This document shows positions 47,751 through 55,190 of a DNA stretch of 64,000 bases, in pieces; position 1 is the first letter of the stretch; every line of letters begins with the position of its first letter. The stretch comes from Collinsella sp. TM09-10AT (lineage in GTDB: Bacteria > Actinomycetota > Coriobacteriia > Coriobacteriales > Coriobacteriaceae): positions 1-64,000 of the forward strand of contig NZ_QSOP01000004.1 in NCBI RefSeq assembly GCF_003436275.1, written 5' to 3'. A program made the translations under genes and the position numbers. Under the pieces are notes generated by a model. The model worked only from the letters and a program-made list of their open reading frames with translations. It had not been told where the DNA came from and searched no databases.

Positions 47751-49583
47751 ATGGCACGACTGCATGTAATGGAGCGCAGCCACGCCCAGGCCGTTATGGA
47801 CGACCTGCACGATGCGCTCGGGCGCCGCTTGGCGGTGAGTTCGCTCGCCCCGTGTCCCGTTGAGTTTACGGCAGCGCTCGTCAACCTGTGTTCCACTCAG
47901 AGCTGCGGCAAGTGCACACCCTGCCGCGTGGGCCTGAGCGCGCTGTGCGACCTGCTCGCCGACGTGCTTGAGGGCCGAGCCGATGAGTCCACGCTCAATC
48001 TGATCGAGCGTACGGCCCGCACCATCTACCTTTCGAGCGACTGCGCCATCGGCTACGAGGCGGGCGCCATGGCGCTCACCGCCATTCGCGGCTTCCGCGA
48101 CGACTTTGAGCACCACATCCGCGAGCATTCCTGCGGCTTTGATCGCGAGGCGCGCGTTCCGTGCGTCTCGGGCTGCCCGGCGCACGTCGACATCCCCGGG
48201 TACATTTCGCTCGTCGAGGCCGGCCGCTATGCCGATGCCGTCAAGGTCATCCGCAAGAATAACCCGCTGCCGCTCGTCTGCGGCCTGGTGTGCGAGCATC
48301 CCTGCGAGATGCACTGCCGCCGCGGCATGGTCGACGACCCCATGAACATCCTCGCCCTCAAGCGTTTTGCCGTCGAGCATAGTGACCTCAACGACCACAA
48401 GCCGCATGTCGTGGACAATACCGGCAAGCGTGTCGCTGTGGTCGGCGGCGGCCCGGCTGGCCTCTCCTGCGCCTATTATCTGGCCGTGATGGGCCATAAG
48501 GTGACGATTTTTGAGCAGCGTCACCACCTGGGTGGCATGCTACGCTACGGTATCCCCAGTTATCGTCTGCCGCGTGAGCGCCTGCAGGCCGAGATTGACT
48601 GGATCTTGAGCGCCGGCATCGACGTGGAGCTCGACCACTCTGTGCGCGGCGAGGAGCTCGCCCGCCTGCGTGACGAGTGCGATGCCGTCTACCTGGCCAT
48701 CGGTGCCCACAACGACAAGAAGCTCGGCCTTCCGGGCGAAGAGGCGCCCGGCGTGGAGTCGGCCGTCAAGATGCTGCGCGCCATCGGCGACGACGAGCTG
48801 CCCGACCTGAGCGGTCAGCGCGTGTGCGTCATCGGCGGCGGCAACGTTGCCATGGACGTGGCCCGCTCTGCCGTGCGCTGCGGTGCCGAGAAGGTGAGCA
48901 TCGTCTACCGCCGCCGCATCTGCGACATGACGGCCCAGGACGCCGAGATCGCCGGCGCCCAGGCCGAGGGCTGCGAGGTGCTGGAGTTGACGGCCCCGCT
49001 CGCCATCGAGACGGGTGAGGAAGGTCTCGTGTGCGGCCTGCGCGTACAGCCGCAGATTATCGGCGAGCCCCGCCGTGGTCGTCCGGCTCCGCGTGCCGCT
49101 GCCACGCCCGAACGCATCATCCCCTGCGAGCGCGTGTTTGTGGCGATTGGCCAGGACATCGATTCCAAGTCGTTTGAGGATATGGGCATTGTTTGCAAGT
49201 GGGGCTGTGTCATCACCGATTCGGACGGCGCCGTGCCCAACTTCGATGGCCTCTTTAGCGGCGGCGACTGCCAGACCGGCCCCGCCACCGTCATTCGCGC
49301 CATCAATGCCGGCCGCGTGGCCTCGGCAAATATCGACCGTTATCTGGGCTTTGATCATAAGATCAAACTCGAAGTCGAGCTGCCGACCGTCCAGTTTAAG
49401 GGCAAGCACGAGTGCGGCCGCTGCGAGCTGGGCGAGCGTGAGGCCGGCGAGCGTATTCGCGATTGGAATCTGGTCGAGCAAGGTCTTACCGAGCAGGAGG
49501 CGCGCCAGGAGGCGAGCCGCTGCCTGCGTTGCGATCACTTTGGCTTTGGCGCGTTCCGCGGAGGGAGGAACTTGGAATGGTAG
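47751..49583 (+). CDS. NuoF-type Fe-S / GltD-NfnB-like FAD oxidoreductase, hydrogenase partner
   Basis: A 610-aa flavoprotein. Residues about 20-125 match the C-terminal 4Fe-4S domain of NuoF (C52-GK-C55-TP-C58, later cysteine in SSDCAIGY) without the FMN/NADH domain. From about 135 it is GltD/NfnB-like: Fe-S cysteines (VPCVSGCPAHVDIPG, VCEHPCEMHCRRG), FAD motif VAVVGGGPAGLSCAYYLA and NAD(P) motif VCVIGGGNVAMDVA. The C-terminus has CGRCELGE and CLRCD. ATG 47751 follows AGAGGGG. It overlaps the hydrogenase by 7 bp, so the pair probably forms an H2:NAD(P) or ferredoxin-linked complex. Confidence 0.88.
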   Translation: MARLHVMERSHAQAVMDDLHDALGRRLAVSSLAPCPVEFTAALVNLCSTQSCGKCTPCRVGLSALCDLLADVLEGRADESTLNLIERTARTIYLSSDCAIGYEAGAMALTAIRGFRDDFEHHIREHSCGFDREARVPCVSGCPAHVDIPGYISLVEAGRYADAVKVIRKNNPLPLVCGLVCEHPCEMHCRRGMVDDPMNILALKRFAVEHSDLNDHKPHVVDNTGKRVAVVGGGPAGLSCAYYLAVMGHKVTIFEQRHHLGGMLRYGIPSYRLPRERLQAEIDWILSAGIDVELDHSVRGEELARLRDECDAVYLAIGAHNDKKLGLPGEEAPGVESAVKMLRAIGDDELPDLSGQRVCVIGGGNVAMDVARSAVRCGAEKVSIVYRRRICDMTAQDAEIAGAQAEGCEVLELTAPLAIETGEEGLVCGLRVQPQIIGEPRRGRPAPRAAATPERIIPCERVFVAIGQDIDSKSFEDMGIVCKWGCVITDSDGAVPNFDGLFSGGDCQTGPATVIRAINAGRVASANIDRYLGFDHKIKLEVELPTVQFKGKHECGRCELGEREAGERIRDWNLVEQGLTEQEARQEASRCLRCDHFGFGAFRGGRNLEW

Positions 49584-51388
49584 AGCCCAACAAAACCACC
49601 GTCAGCGACAACACCGAAAACGGAGCGCACAATATGGTCAAGCTCACTATCGATACTTGTGAGGTCGCGGTGCCCGAGCGCACCACGATCCTGGACGCAG
49701 CCAAGTCCGTCGGTATCCAGATTCCCACCCTGTGCTATCTGCGCGATCTGAACGAGATCGGCGGCTGCCGCGTGTGCGTGGTCGAGGTTGAGGGCTGCGA
49801 CCAACTGGTTGCCGCCTGCAACAACTACGTGCTCGACGGCATGGTGGTCTACACCAACAGCCCCAAGGCGCGCGAGGCCCGTCGCACTAACGTTCAGCTG
49901 CTCCTGTCGCAGCACGACGCGCAGTGCGCGAGCTGCGTGCGCAGCGGCAACTGCAACCTGCAGGCCATCGCCAACGACCTGGGCATTTTCTATCTGCCCT
50001 ACCAGAAGCATCTGGCGGGTGAGGGATGGGACTTCGACTTTCCCATCATCCGCGACAACGACAAGTGCATTAAATGCATGCGCTGCATCAAGGTGTGCGA
50101 GAGCGTCCAGGGCCTGGGGATTTGGGACCTGACCAACCGCGCCACGCATACCGCCGTGGGCACCCGCGGGCGTGCGCCGATCGGCAAGACCGATTGCGTC
50201 GCATGCGGCCAGTGCATCACGCATTGCCCGACGGGCGCGCTGCGCGAGCGCGACGACACCGAGACCGTGTTCGACGCTCTCGCCGATCCCAATAAGATCG
50301 TGCTGGTGCAGATTGCGCCGGCCGTGCGTAGCGCTTGGGGCGAGGAGCTTGGCATTCCGCGTGAGGAGGCCACCGTTGAGCGCCTGGCCTGCGCGCTGCG
50401 CCGCGTGGGCTTTGAGTACGTGTTCGATACCGATTTCTCGGCCGACCTCACCATTATGGAGGAGGGCTCCGAGCTAATCGAGCGCCTGGGCGCCGCCGCC
50501 AAGGGCGAGGGCGATAGCCGCGGCTGGCCCATGTTCACGAGCTGCTGCCCGGGCTGGGTGCGCTTTGTGAAGGCACGTTACCCCGAGTTTGTCGACAGCC
50601 TGTCCACGTCAAAGTCGCCGCAGCAGATGTTCGGCGCCATCGCCAAGACCTACTACGCCAAGGCCCTGGGCGTGGAGCCCGAGCGCCTGTTTGTGGTGTC
50701 CGTGATGCCGTGCACGGCCAAAAAGGCCGAGCGCGCGCTGCCGAGCATGGTGGGCGAGGACGGTGCGCCCGACGTGGACGTTGCACTGACGGTGCGCGAG
50801 ATGGTACGCATGATCCGCGCGAGCCACGTGAGCGTCGACACGCTTACCGAGGAGCCGCTCGATACGCCGCTGGGCTTCGGCACGGGCGCGGGCGTGATCT
50901 TTGGCGCCACGGGAGGCGTGATGGAGGCTGCCGTGCGCTCGGCCTATTACCTGGTGACGGGCAAGAACCCCGATGCGGATTTCTTTACCGACGTGCGTGG
51001 CCTGAATGGCTGGAAGGAGGCCGTGGCCGATATCGATGGCACCAAGGTGCGCGTCGCCGTGGCGCACGGGCTGGGCAACGCTGCCCGCCTGCTCGATGCG
51101 ATTCGCGACGGCCGTGCGAGCTATGACTTCGTCGAGGTCATGGCGTGTCCGGGCGGCTGCGTCGGTGGCGGTGGTCAGCCCATCCATGACGGCTGCGAGC
51201 TGGCGGCAGAGCGTGGCCAGGTTCTTTGGGACCTCGATGCGGCAGCGGACATTCGCTTCTCGCACGAGAATCCCGATGTTCAGGCATGCTATCGCGAGTT
51301 CTTGGGTGCGCAGCTCTCGCCGCTGGCCGAGGAGTTGCTGCATACCGATCATCACGCGTGGACGATGCCCAACGAAGGGATGTGCTAA
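49577..51388 (+). CDS. hydA: [FeFe] hydrogenase catalytic subunit, group A
   Basis: A 603-aa hydrogenase. N-terminal 2Fe-2S ferredoxin domain (residues 20-95; CYLRDLNEIGGCRVC), His/Cys Fe-S site (HDAQCASCVRSGNC), two 4Fe-4S clusters (CIKCMRCIKVC, CVACGQCITHC), then the H-cluster domain. All three signatures are intact: TSCCPGW (T321-W327), MPCTAKKAE (from M377), and EVMACPGGCVGGGGQP (C524, C528). ATG 49577 overlaps the flavoprotein stop (ATGGTAG). Linkage to a GltD-like subunit resembles the class called A2 in hydrogenase schemes. Maturases HydEFG are not in the window. Confidence 0.95.
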   Translation: MVEPNKTTVSDNTENGAHNMVKLTIDTCEVAVPERTTILDAAKSVGIQIPTLCYLRDLNEIGGCRVCVVEVEGCDQLVAACNNYVLDGMVVYTNSPKAREARRTNVQLLLSQHDAQCASCVRSGNCNLQAIANDLGIFYLPYQKHLAGEGWDFDFPIIRDNDKCIKCMRCIKVCESVQGLGIWDLTNRATHTAVGTRGRAPIGKTDCVACGQCITHCPTGALRERDDTETVFDALADPNKIVLVQIAPAVRSAWGEELGIPREEATVERLACALRRVGFEYVFDTDFSADLTIMEEGSELIERLGAAAKGEGDSRGWPMFTSCCPGWVRFVKARYPEFVDSLSTSKSPQQMFGAIAKTYYAKALGVEPERLFVVSVMPCTAKKAERALPSMVGEDGAPDVDVALTVREMVRMIRASHVSVDTLTEEPLDTPLGFGTGAGVIFGATGGVMEAAVRSAYYLVTGKNPDADFFTDVRGLNGWKEAVADIDGTKVRVAVAHGLGNAARLLDAIRDGRASYDFVEVMACPGGCVGGGGQPIHDGCELAAERGQVLWDLDAAADIRFSHENPDVQACYREFLGAQLSPLAEELLHTDHHAWTMPNEGMC

Positions 51389-51390
51389 CG

Positions 51391-52446
51391 ATGCGCGCGT
51401 TTGAATTTGAGCTTTCGCGCCGAGGGTTTGCCTCGGCGCTTGCCGCGGGCGCGCTGTCGCTTGCGTTGGCTGGCTGCAGCGGCGGGGCTGCGGGGGCGGG
51501 CTCCTCTGCGGGCTCTGCCGGGTCTGCGCCGAGCGGCGCTGCCGCCGAGTCGGTCGAGGTGCACGTCGCCTCGCTCAAGGGGCCGACGTCAATCGGTCTG
51601 GTGCAGTTTATGGACCAGGCGGCGAGCGGCGAGACAGATAACGAGTTCGACTTTGCGATCAGCGCCGCTGCCGACGAGATCGTGCCCAAGGTCATTCAGG
51701 GCGATGTCGATATTGCCCTGGTGCCCGCCAACGTGGCGAGCGTGCTCTACAACAAGACCGAGGGCGCGGTGCAGGTCATCGACATCAATACGCTCGGCGT
51801 GCTGAGCGTGGTGACGGGCGACGCGGGCGTGATCTCGTTTGGCGACCTGGCGGGCCGCACCGTCTATATGACGGGCAAGGGCACCACGCCGGAGTACGTC
51901 ATGAACTACCTGCTGGAGCGCGCAGGTCTGACTGGCCAGGTGGCGCTTGAGTTTAAGAGCGAACCCACCGAGGTGCTGTCGGCCCTGCTTGCCGACCCGT
52001 CCGCCGTGGGCGTGCTGCCGGAGCCATTCAAGACCGCTGCCATCGCCAAGAGCGAGGGCAAGCTGTCGGCACCGGTGAGCCTGACCGATGTGTGGGACGA
52101 GCTCGCGGGTGACACGGGCTCCCGTTTGCTGACGGGCGTGACCGTGGTGCGCCGTGCCTTTGCCGAGGAGCATCCCGAGGCTGTGGCGGAGTTCTTAAGC
52201 TGCCATGCGGCGAGCGTTGAGGCCGTAAACGCGGCACCGGCGGACTGGGCTCAGGCGGTGGTCGATGCGGGTATCGTCGATAACGCCACGATTGCCGAAA
52301 AGGCGATTCCCGGGTGCATGCTCGTGTGCCAGACGGGGAAAGATATGAAGGCGGCGCTCGGTGGGTACCTGCAGGTGCTGGCCGATGCGGACGCGAGTGC
52401 CGTGGGCGGTAAGCTCCCGGCTGACGATTTTTACTACATGGAGTAG
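51391..52446 (+). CDS. ABC importer substrate-binding lipoprotein (NMT1/SsuA-like), Tat-type signal
   Basis: A 351-aa protein. The signal has a twin-arginine pattern (LSRRGFASAL) and a lipobox LAGC near residue 29, so it should be a Tat-exported lipoprotein. The mature part has the NMT1/SsuA/TauA pattern (PTSIGLVQFMDQ, GDVDIALVPANVASVLYNKT, FGDLAGRTVYMTGKGTTPEYV). ATG 51391 is 2 bases after the hydrogenase stop, so it is in the same transcript. The ligand is unknown; the family binds sulfonates, pyrimidines and similar small molecules. Confidence 0.85.
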   Translation: MRAFEFELSRRGFASALAAGALSLALAGCSGGAAGAGSSAGSAGSAPSGAAAESVEVHVASLKGPTSIGLVQFMDQAASGETDNEFDFAISAAADEIVPKVIQGDVDIALVPANVASVLYNKTEGAVQVIDINTLGVLSVVTGDAGVISFGDLAGRTVYMTGKGTTPEYVMNYLLERAGLTGQVALEFKSEPTEVLSALLADPSAVGVLPEPFKTAAIAKSEGKLSAPVSLTDVWDELAGDTGSRLLTGVTVVRRAFAEEHPEAVAEFLSCHAASVEAVNAAPADWAQAVVDAGIVDNATIAEKAIPGCMLVCQTGKDMKAALGGYLQVLADADASAVGGKLPADDFYYME

Positions 52447-52449
52447 CCC

Positions 52450-53826
52450 GTGCGTGCGTTTGCTCGACACATGACTGAGCGTGCGAAGGCGGTGGCGGCA
52501 GTGGGTGCCGTCGCCGCCTTTTGGCTTGCCGTGTGGATCTTTGCGGCGTCGCTGGTGGCGCAGCCGCTGATCTTGCCGGGGCCGGGTGCTGTTGCCTTGG
52601 CGCTTCTGCGCCTGGTGTGCGATGGCGGTACCTGGGCGATTTTGGCGGGCTCGGGCGCGCGGATACTGGGCGGGCTGGCGCTTGCCGCGGTGTGTGGTGG
52701 TGTGCTTGCCGGGATTTCGTCACGTTCGCGGGCGTTTGCGCACCTGGTGGCTCCGGCGCTGTCGTTTGTAAAGGCGACACCGGTCGCCTGCGTGGTGGTC
52801 CTGTTGCTAATCTGGCTGGGGTCGGCGCGCGTGAGCATCGCGGCAGTCTTTTTGATGGCGCTGCCGGGCGTGTATTTTTCGCTGGCCGAGGGCTTGGCAC
52901 AGGTGAATAAACCGCTGGAGCAGATGTTCCGTCTGCATGGCGTGCGCGGCTGGCGACTGTTTTGCGCCCATACCTGGCGCGAAGTCCTGCCGTTTGTGCT
53001 TTCGTGTGCGCGTGCCGTGATTGGCATGAGCTGGAAGGCCGGCGTGGCAGCCGAGCTCATCGGCATGGCGGTGGGCACCGTGGGTGAGCGCATCTATCAG
53101 GCGAAGCTTTTGATCGAGACGGCTGATCTGCTGGCGTGGACCGTGCTGGTCGTTGCCGCCTCGTGGGCGTGTGAGCGCGTGCTGGTGTGGCTGCTGCGGG
53201 TTTCGGGACCCGTGGCGTGGCGCGTGGCCGTGCGGGCGCATGGGCGCGGCGCTCGCGGGCGTGCGGGGGCTGCCGGGGGCGGCGCTGCGGCGGAGCTTGC
53301 GCTCGCCGTGGGCGAGCGGGCGCCCTGGGCTCCGGCGCTCGACGGACTGACACTCCGTGTGCCCGCCGGTGGGCGCGCCTGCGTGATGGGCGCCTCGGGT
53401 GTGGGCAAGTCGACGTTGCTTGCGCTGGCTGCGGGGGAGTGCGCGCCGTGCTCCATGGTGTTTCAGGACGTGCGCTTGGTTGAGGACGTTTCGGCTTTGG
53501 AAAACGTGCTGGTGTGCGCCGACGCGCGCGTGGACGCCTCGGGTGCCGCGGCCCTGCTGCGCCTGTTGGTGCCGGGGGTCGATTTGCATGCTCGCGTGGC
53601 CGAGCTCTCGGGTGGGCAGCGTCGTCGCGTCGAGATTGCCCGAGCACTGCTGTGCCCGGGCGGCGCGGTGATTCTGGACGAGCCCTTTACCGGCCTGGAT
53701 GTCGTCGCGCGCGATGCGACGGCCGAGGTCGTGCTCGATCTGCTCGACGGTCGCACGCTCCTACTCGCCACACACGATGCCGCTGACGCTCGGGCCCTCA
53801 ATATCTCGGACATCATCACGCTCTAA
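52450..53826 (+). CDS. ABC importer permease-ATPase fusion
   Basis: A 458-aa protein. Residues about 1-250 are an SsuC/TauC-type permease with six membrane segments and an EAA-like loop (EQMFRLHGVRGWRLF). Residues about 275-458 are a short ABC ATPase with Walker A GASGVGKST, signature LSGGQRRRVEIARAL, Walker B GGAVILDEPFTGLD and switch His LATHDAA. The ATPase is about 180 aa, shorter than the usual 240, with a compressed region between Walker A and the signature. Permease and ATPase are normally separate. GTG 52450 begins 3 bases after the preceding stop. Confidence 0.88.
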   Translation: MRAFARHMTERAKAVAAVGAVAAFWLAVWIFAASLVAQPLILPGPGAVALALLRLVCDGGTWAILAGSGARILGGLALAAVCGGVLAGISSRSRAFAHLVAPALSFVKATPVACVVVLLLIWLGSARVSIAAVFLMALPGVYFSLAEGLAQVNKPLEQMFRLHGVRGWRLFCAHTWREVLPFVLSCARAVIGMSWKAGVAAELIGMAVGTVGERIYQAKLLIETADLLAWTVLVVAASWACERVLVWLLRVSGPVAWRVAVRAHGRGARGRAGAAGGGAAAELALAVGERAPWAPALDGLTLRVPAGGRACVMGASGVGKSTLLALAAGECAPCSMVFQDVRLVEDVSALENVLVCADARVDASGAAALLRLLVPGVDLHARVAELSGGQRRRVEIARALLCPGGAVILDEPFTGLDVVARDATAEVVLDLLDGRTLLLATHDAADARALNISDIITL

Positions 53827-53880
53827 ATACTTACTCAGCAACATAATAATCCGTTTTTCTCCGTCCCCATGGGGCGGGTG

Positions 53881-53926
53881 TGGTATTCTATCTGCGGGGT
53901 AATACTTAGGAATACCAAGTAATACC
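53881..53926. promoter_or_regulatory. Operator-like repeats upstream of the relB-like gene
   Basis: TGGTATTC (53881-53888) and GAATACCA (53910-53917) are perfect inverted arms. GTAATACC at 53919-53926 is a further direct copy of the same word. Clustered AATACC words of this kind suit a ribbon-helix-helix repressor, possibly the product of the next gene. Confidence 0.45.
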
Positions 53927-54040
53927 AATGCCGTAAAAACAAACTCAGGATGCGGGCCAATCGGGTTGCCTTCACAGCCCGTCGCCCAGCCGCGTGGCCC
54001 GCATCTATCCGCACCACCGTCGTTTCAAAAAGGAAGCGCC

Positions 54041-54244
54041 ATGGCAGAACACATGACCCCGGTTGTCGCGAAGGTCTTGCCCGAGGAAAAGGCGGCCTTC
54101 GCGGCGGCAACTCAGCTCGTGGGCACCACGCCGTCCAACGCCATCCGCATGTTTATCGCTGCGTTCAATCGCTGCGGCACCTTCCCGTTCGACATCTCGC
54201 CGAGCGGGGCTTTTGGCACTGCGCCCGATTCTCATCAACAATGA
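54041..54244 (+). CDS. RelB/DinJ-family antitoxin (orphan)
   Basis: A 67-aa ribbon-helix-helix protein with the RelB/DinJ pattern: VVAKVLPEEKAAFAAATQLVG, then TPSNAIRMFIAAF and FPFDI. AAGGAAG precedes ATG 54041. A RelE/YafQ toxin gene would be expected directly downstream, but the next gene is a CPBP membrane protein 34 bp later. It ends in TGA, rare in this window. The antitoxin may now act only as a regulator. Confidence 0.75.
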   Translation: MAEHMTPVVAKVLPEEKAAFAAATQLVGTTPSNAIRMFIAAFNRCGTFPFDISPSGAFGTAPDSHQQ

Positions 54245-54278
54245 CTGTCCCCAAGTGCCGGGTTTTGAGGAGGTTGGC

Positions 54279-55190
54279 ATGCTCAATGCGATAGCGTGGG
54301 CGCTTGCCTGTTTTGGCGTTGTCGCGGTAGATATTGCCCTGAGCGTGGTTCTGTTTTCTGTTCTCGATGCCGTGTCGGTGCTGACGGGCTATCCGATCGA
54401 CAACCTCGATGTCCAATGGTTCCAGGCTGCCGCTCAGACGGCGTCGTTTTTGATGGCGCTGCTGTGGTGGCGCTATCTGTGGCCCCGCTCCTTCATGGCG
54501 CGCCGGCAAGGTGAGCGCCCGCTCGGCGGGGGAGCAAATGCTGCATGGAGGCGCATCGCATGCGTTGTCGTGATCGGCCTATCCATGCAGGTGGTCATTA
54601 GCTACCTATGCGACGGCGTGCTGTCACTGCTGCCCGAGGTTGCGGCAGACTATAGCGAGCTCGTCGAGGAAACAGGTATGGGCGATACCAACCTTCTTGC
54701 CGTCCTGACCACGGTGCTCGGCGCTCCGTTTTGCGAGGAGTTGCTGGTGCGCGGTATCATTTTTGAGTTCTCACTGCGTGCGTTTAATCCACAGTGCCGT
54801 CCGCTCTGGAAGCGCCGACGCCGCGCGAGCGCGCAAGACGGCGCCATAGTGCCCTGGGCGGCCCCGAGTACCTGGGGTGTTGCCGCGGCAATCGTGCTGC
54901 AGGCGGCAATCTTCGGTTTTATGCACATGAATTGGGTGCAGGGTTGCTACGCGGGTGCCGCCGGCCTCATCTTTGGTTGGGTGCTCGTGACGACCGGAAA
55001 GCTCCGCTACACGATCCTGCTGCACTTCGCCTTTAATGCCGGGTCGTATCTCATGACGTTGCTCTGGTTTGTGAACACGCCGTTCGACGTGGCAATTACG
55101 ATCGCTATCGCCGGCGTCATCTTCGTTGAGGCAATGCGCTCGCTGCGCCACGCGTGTGGGATGGACGCAGCGAGCGCGCCGCTGCCCTAG
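54279..55190 (+). CDS. CPBP-family intramembrane metalloprotease
   Basis: A 303-aa membrane protein with about seven or eight hydrophobic segments. The three CPBP/Abi motifs are present: E153-E154 in CEELLVRGIIFE, FGFMHMN, and LLHFAFN. The family includes CAAX-type and bacteriocin self-immunity proteases; the substrate is unknown. ATG 54279 has GAGGAGG 5 bases upstream. A GTCCCC word (54247-54262) lies in the short gap after the relB-like gene. Its stop overlaps the convergent ygiQ-like gene by 4 bp. Confidence 0.85.
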   Translation: MLNAIAWALACFGVVAVDIALSVVLFSVLDAVSVLTGYPIDNLDVQWFQAAAQTASFLMALLWWRYLWPRSFMARRQGERPLGGGANAAWRRIACVVVIGLSMQVVISYLCDGVLSLLPEVAADYSELVEETGMGDTNLLAVLTTVLGAPFCEELLVRGIIFEFSLRAFNPQCRPLWKRRRRASAQDGAIVPWAAPSTWGVAAAIVLQAAIFGFMHMNWVQGCYAGAAGLIFGWVLVTTGKLRYTILLHFAFNAGSYLMTLLWFVNTPFDVAITIAIAGVIFVEAMRSLRHACGMDAASAPLP

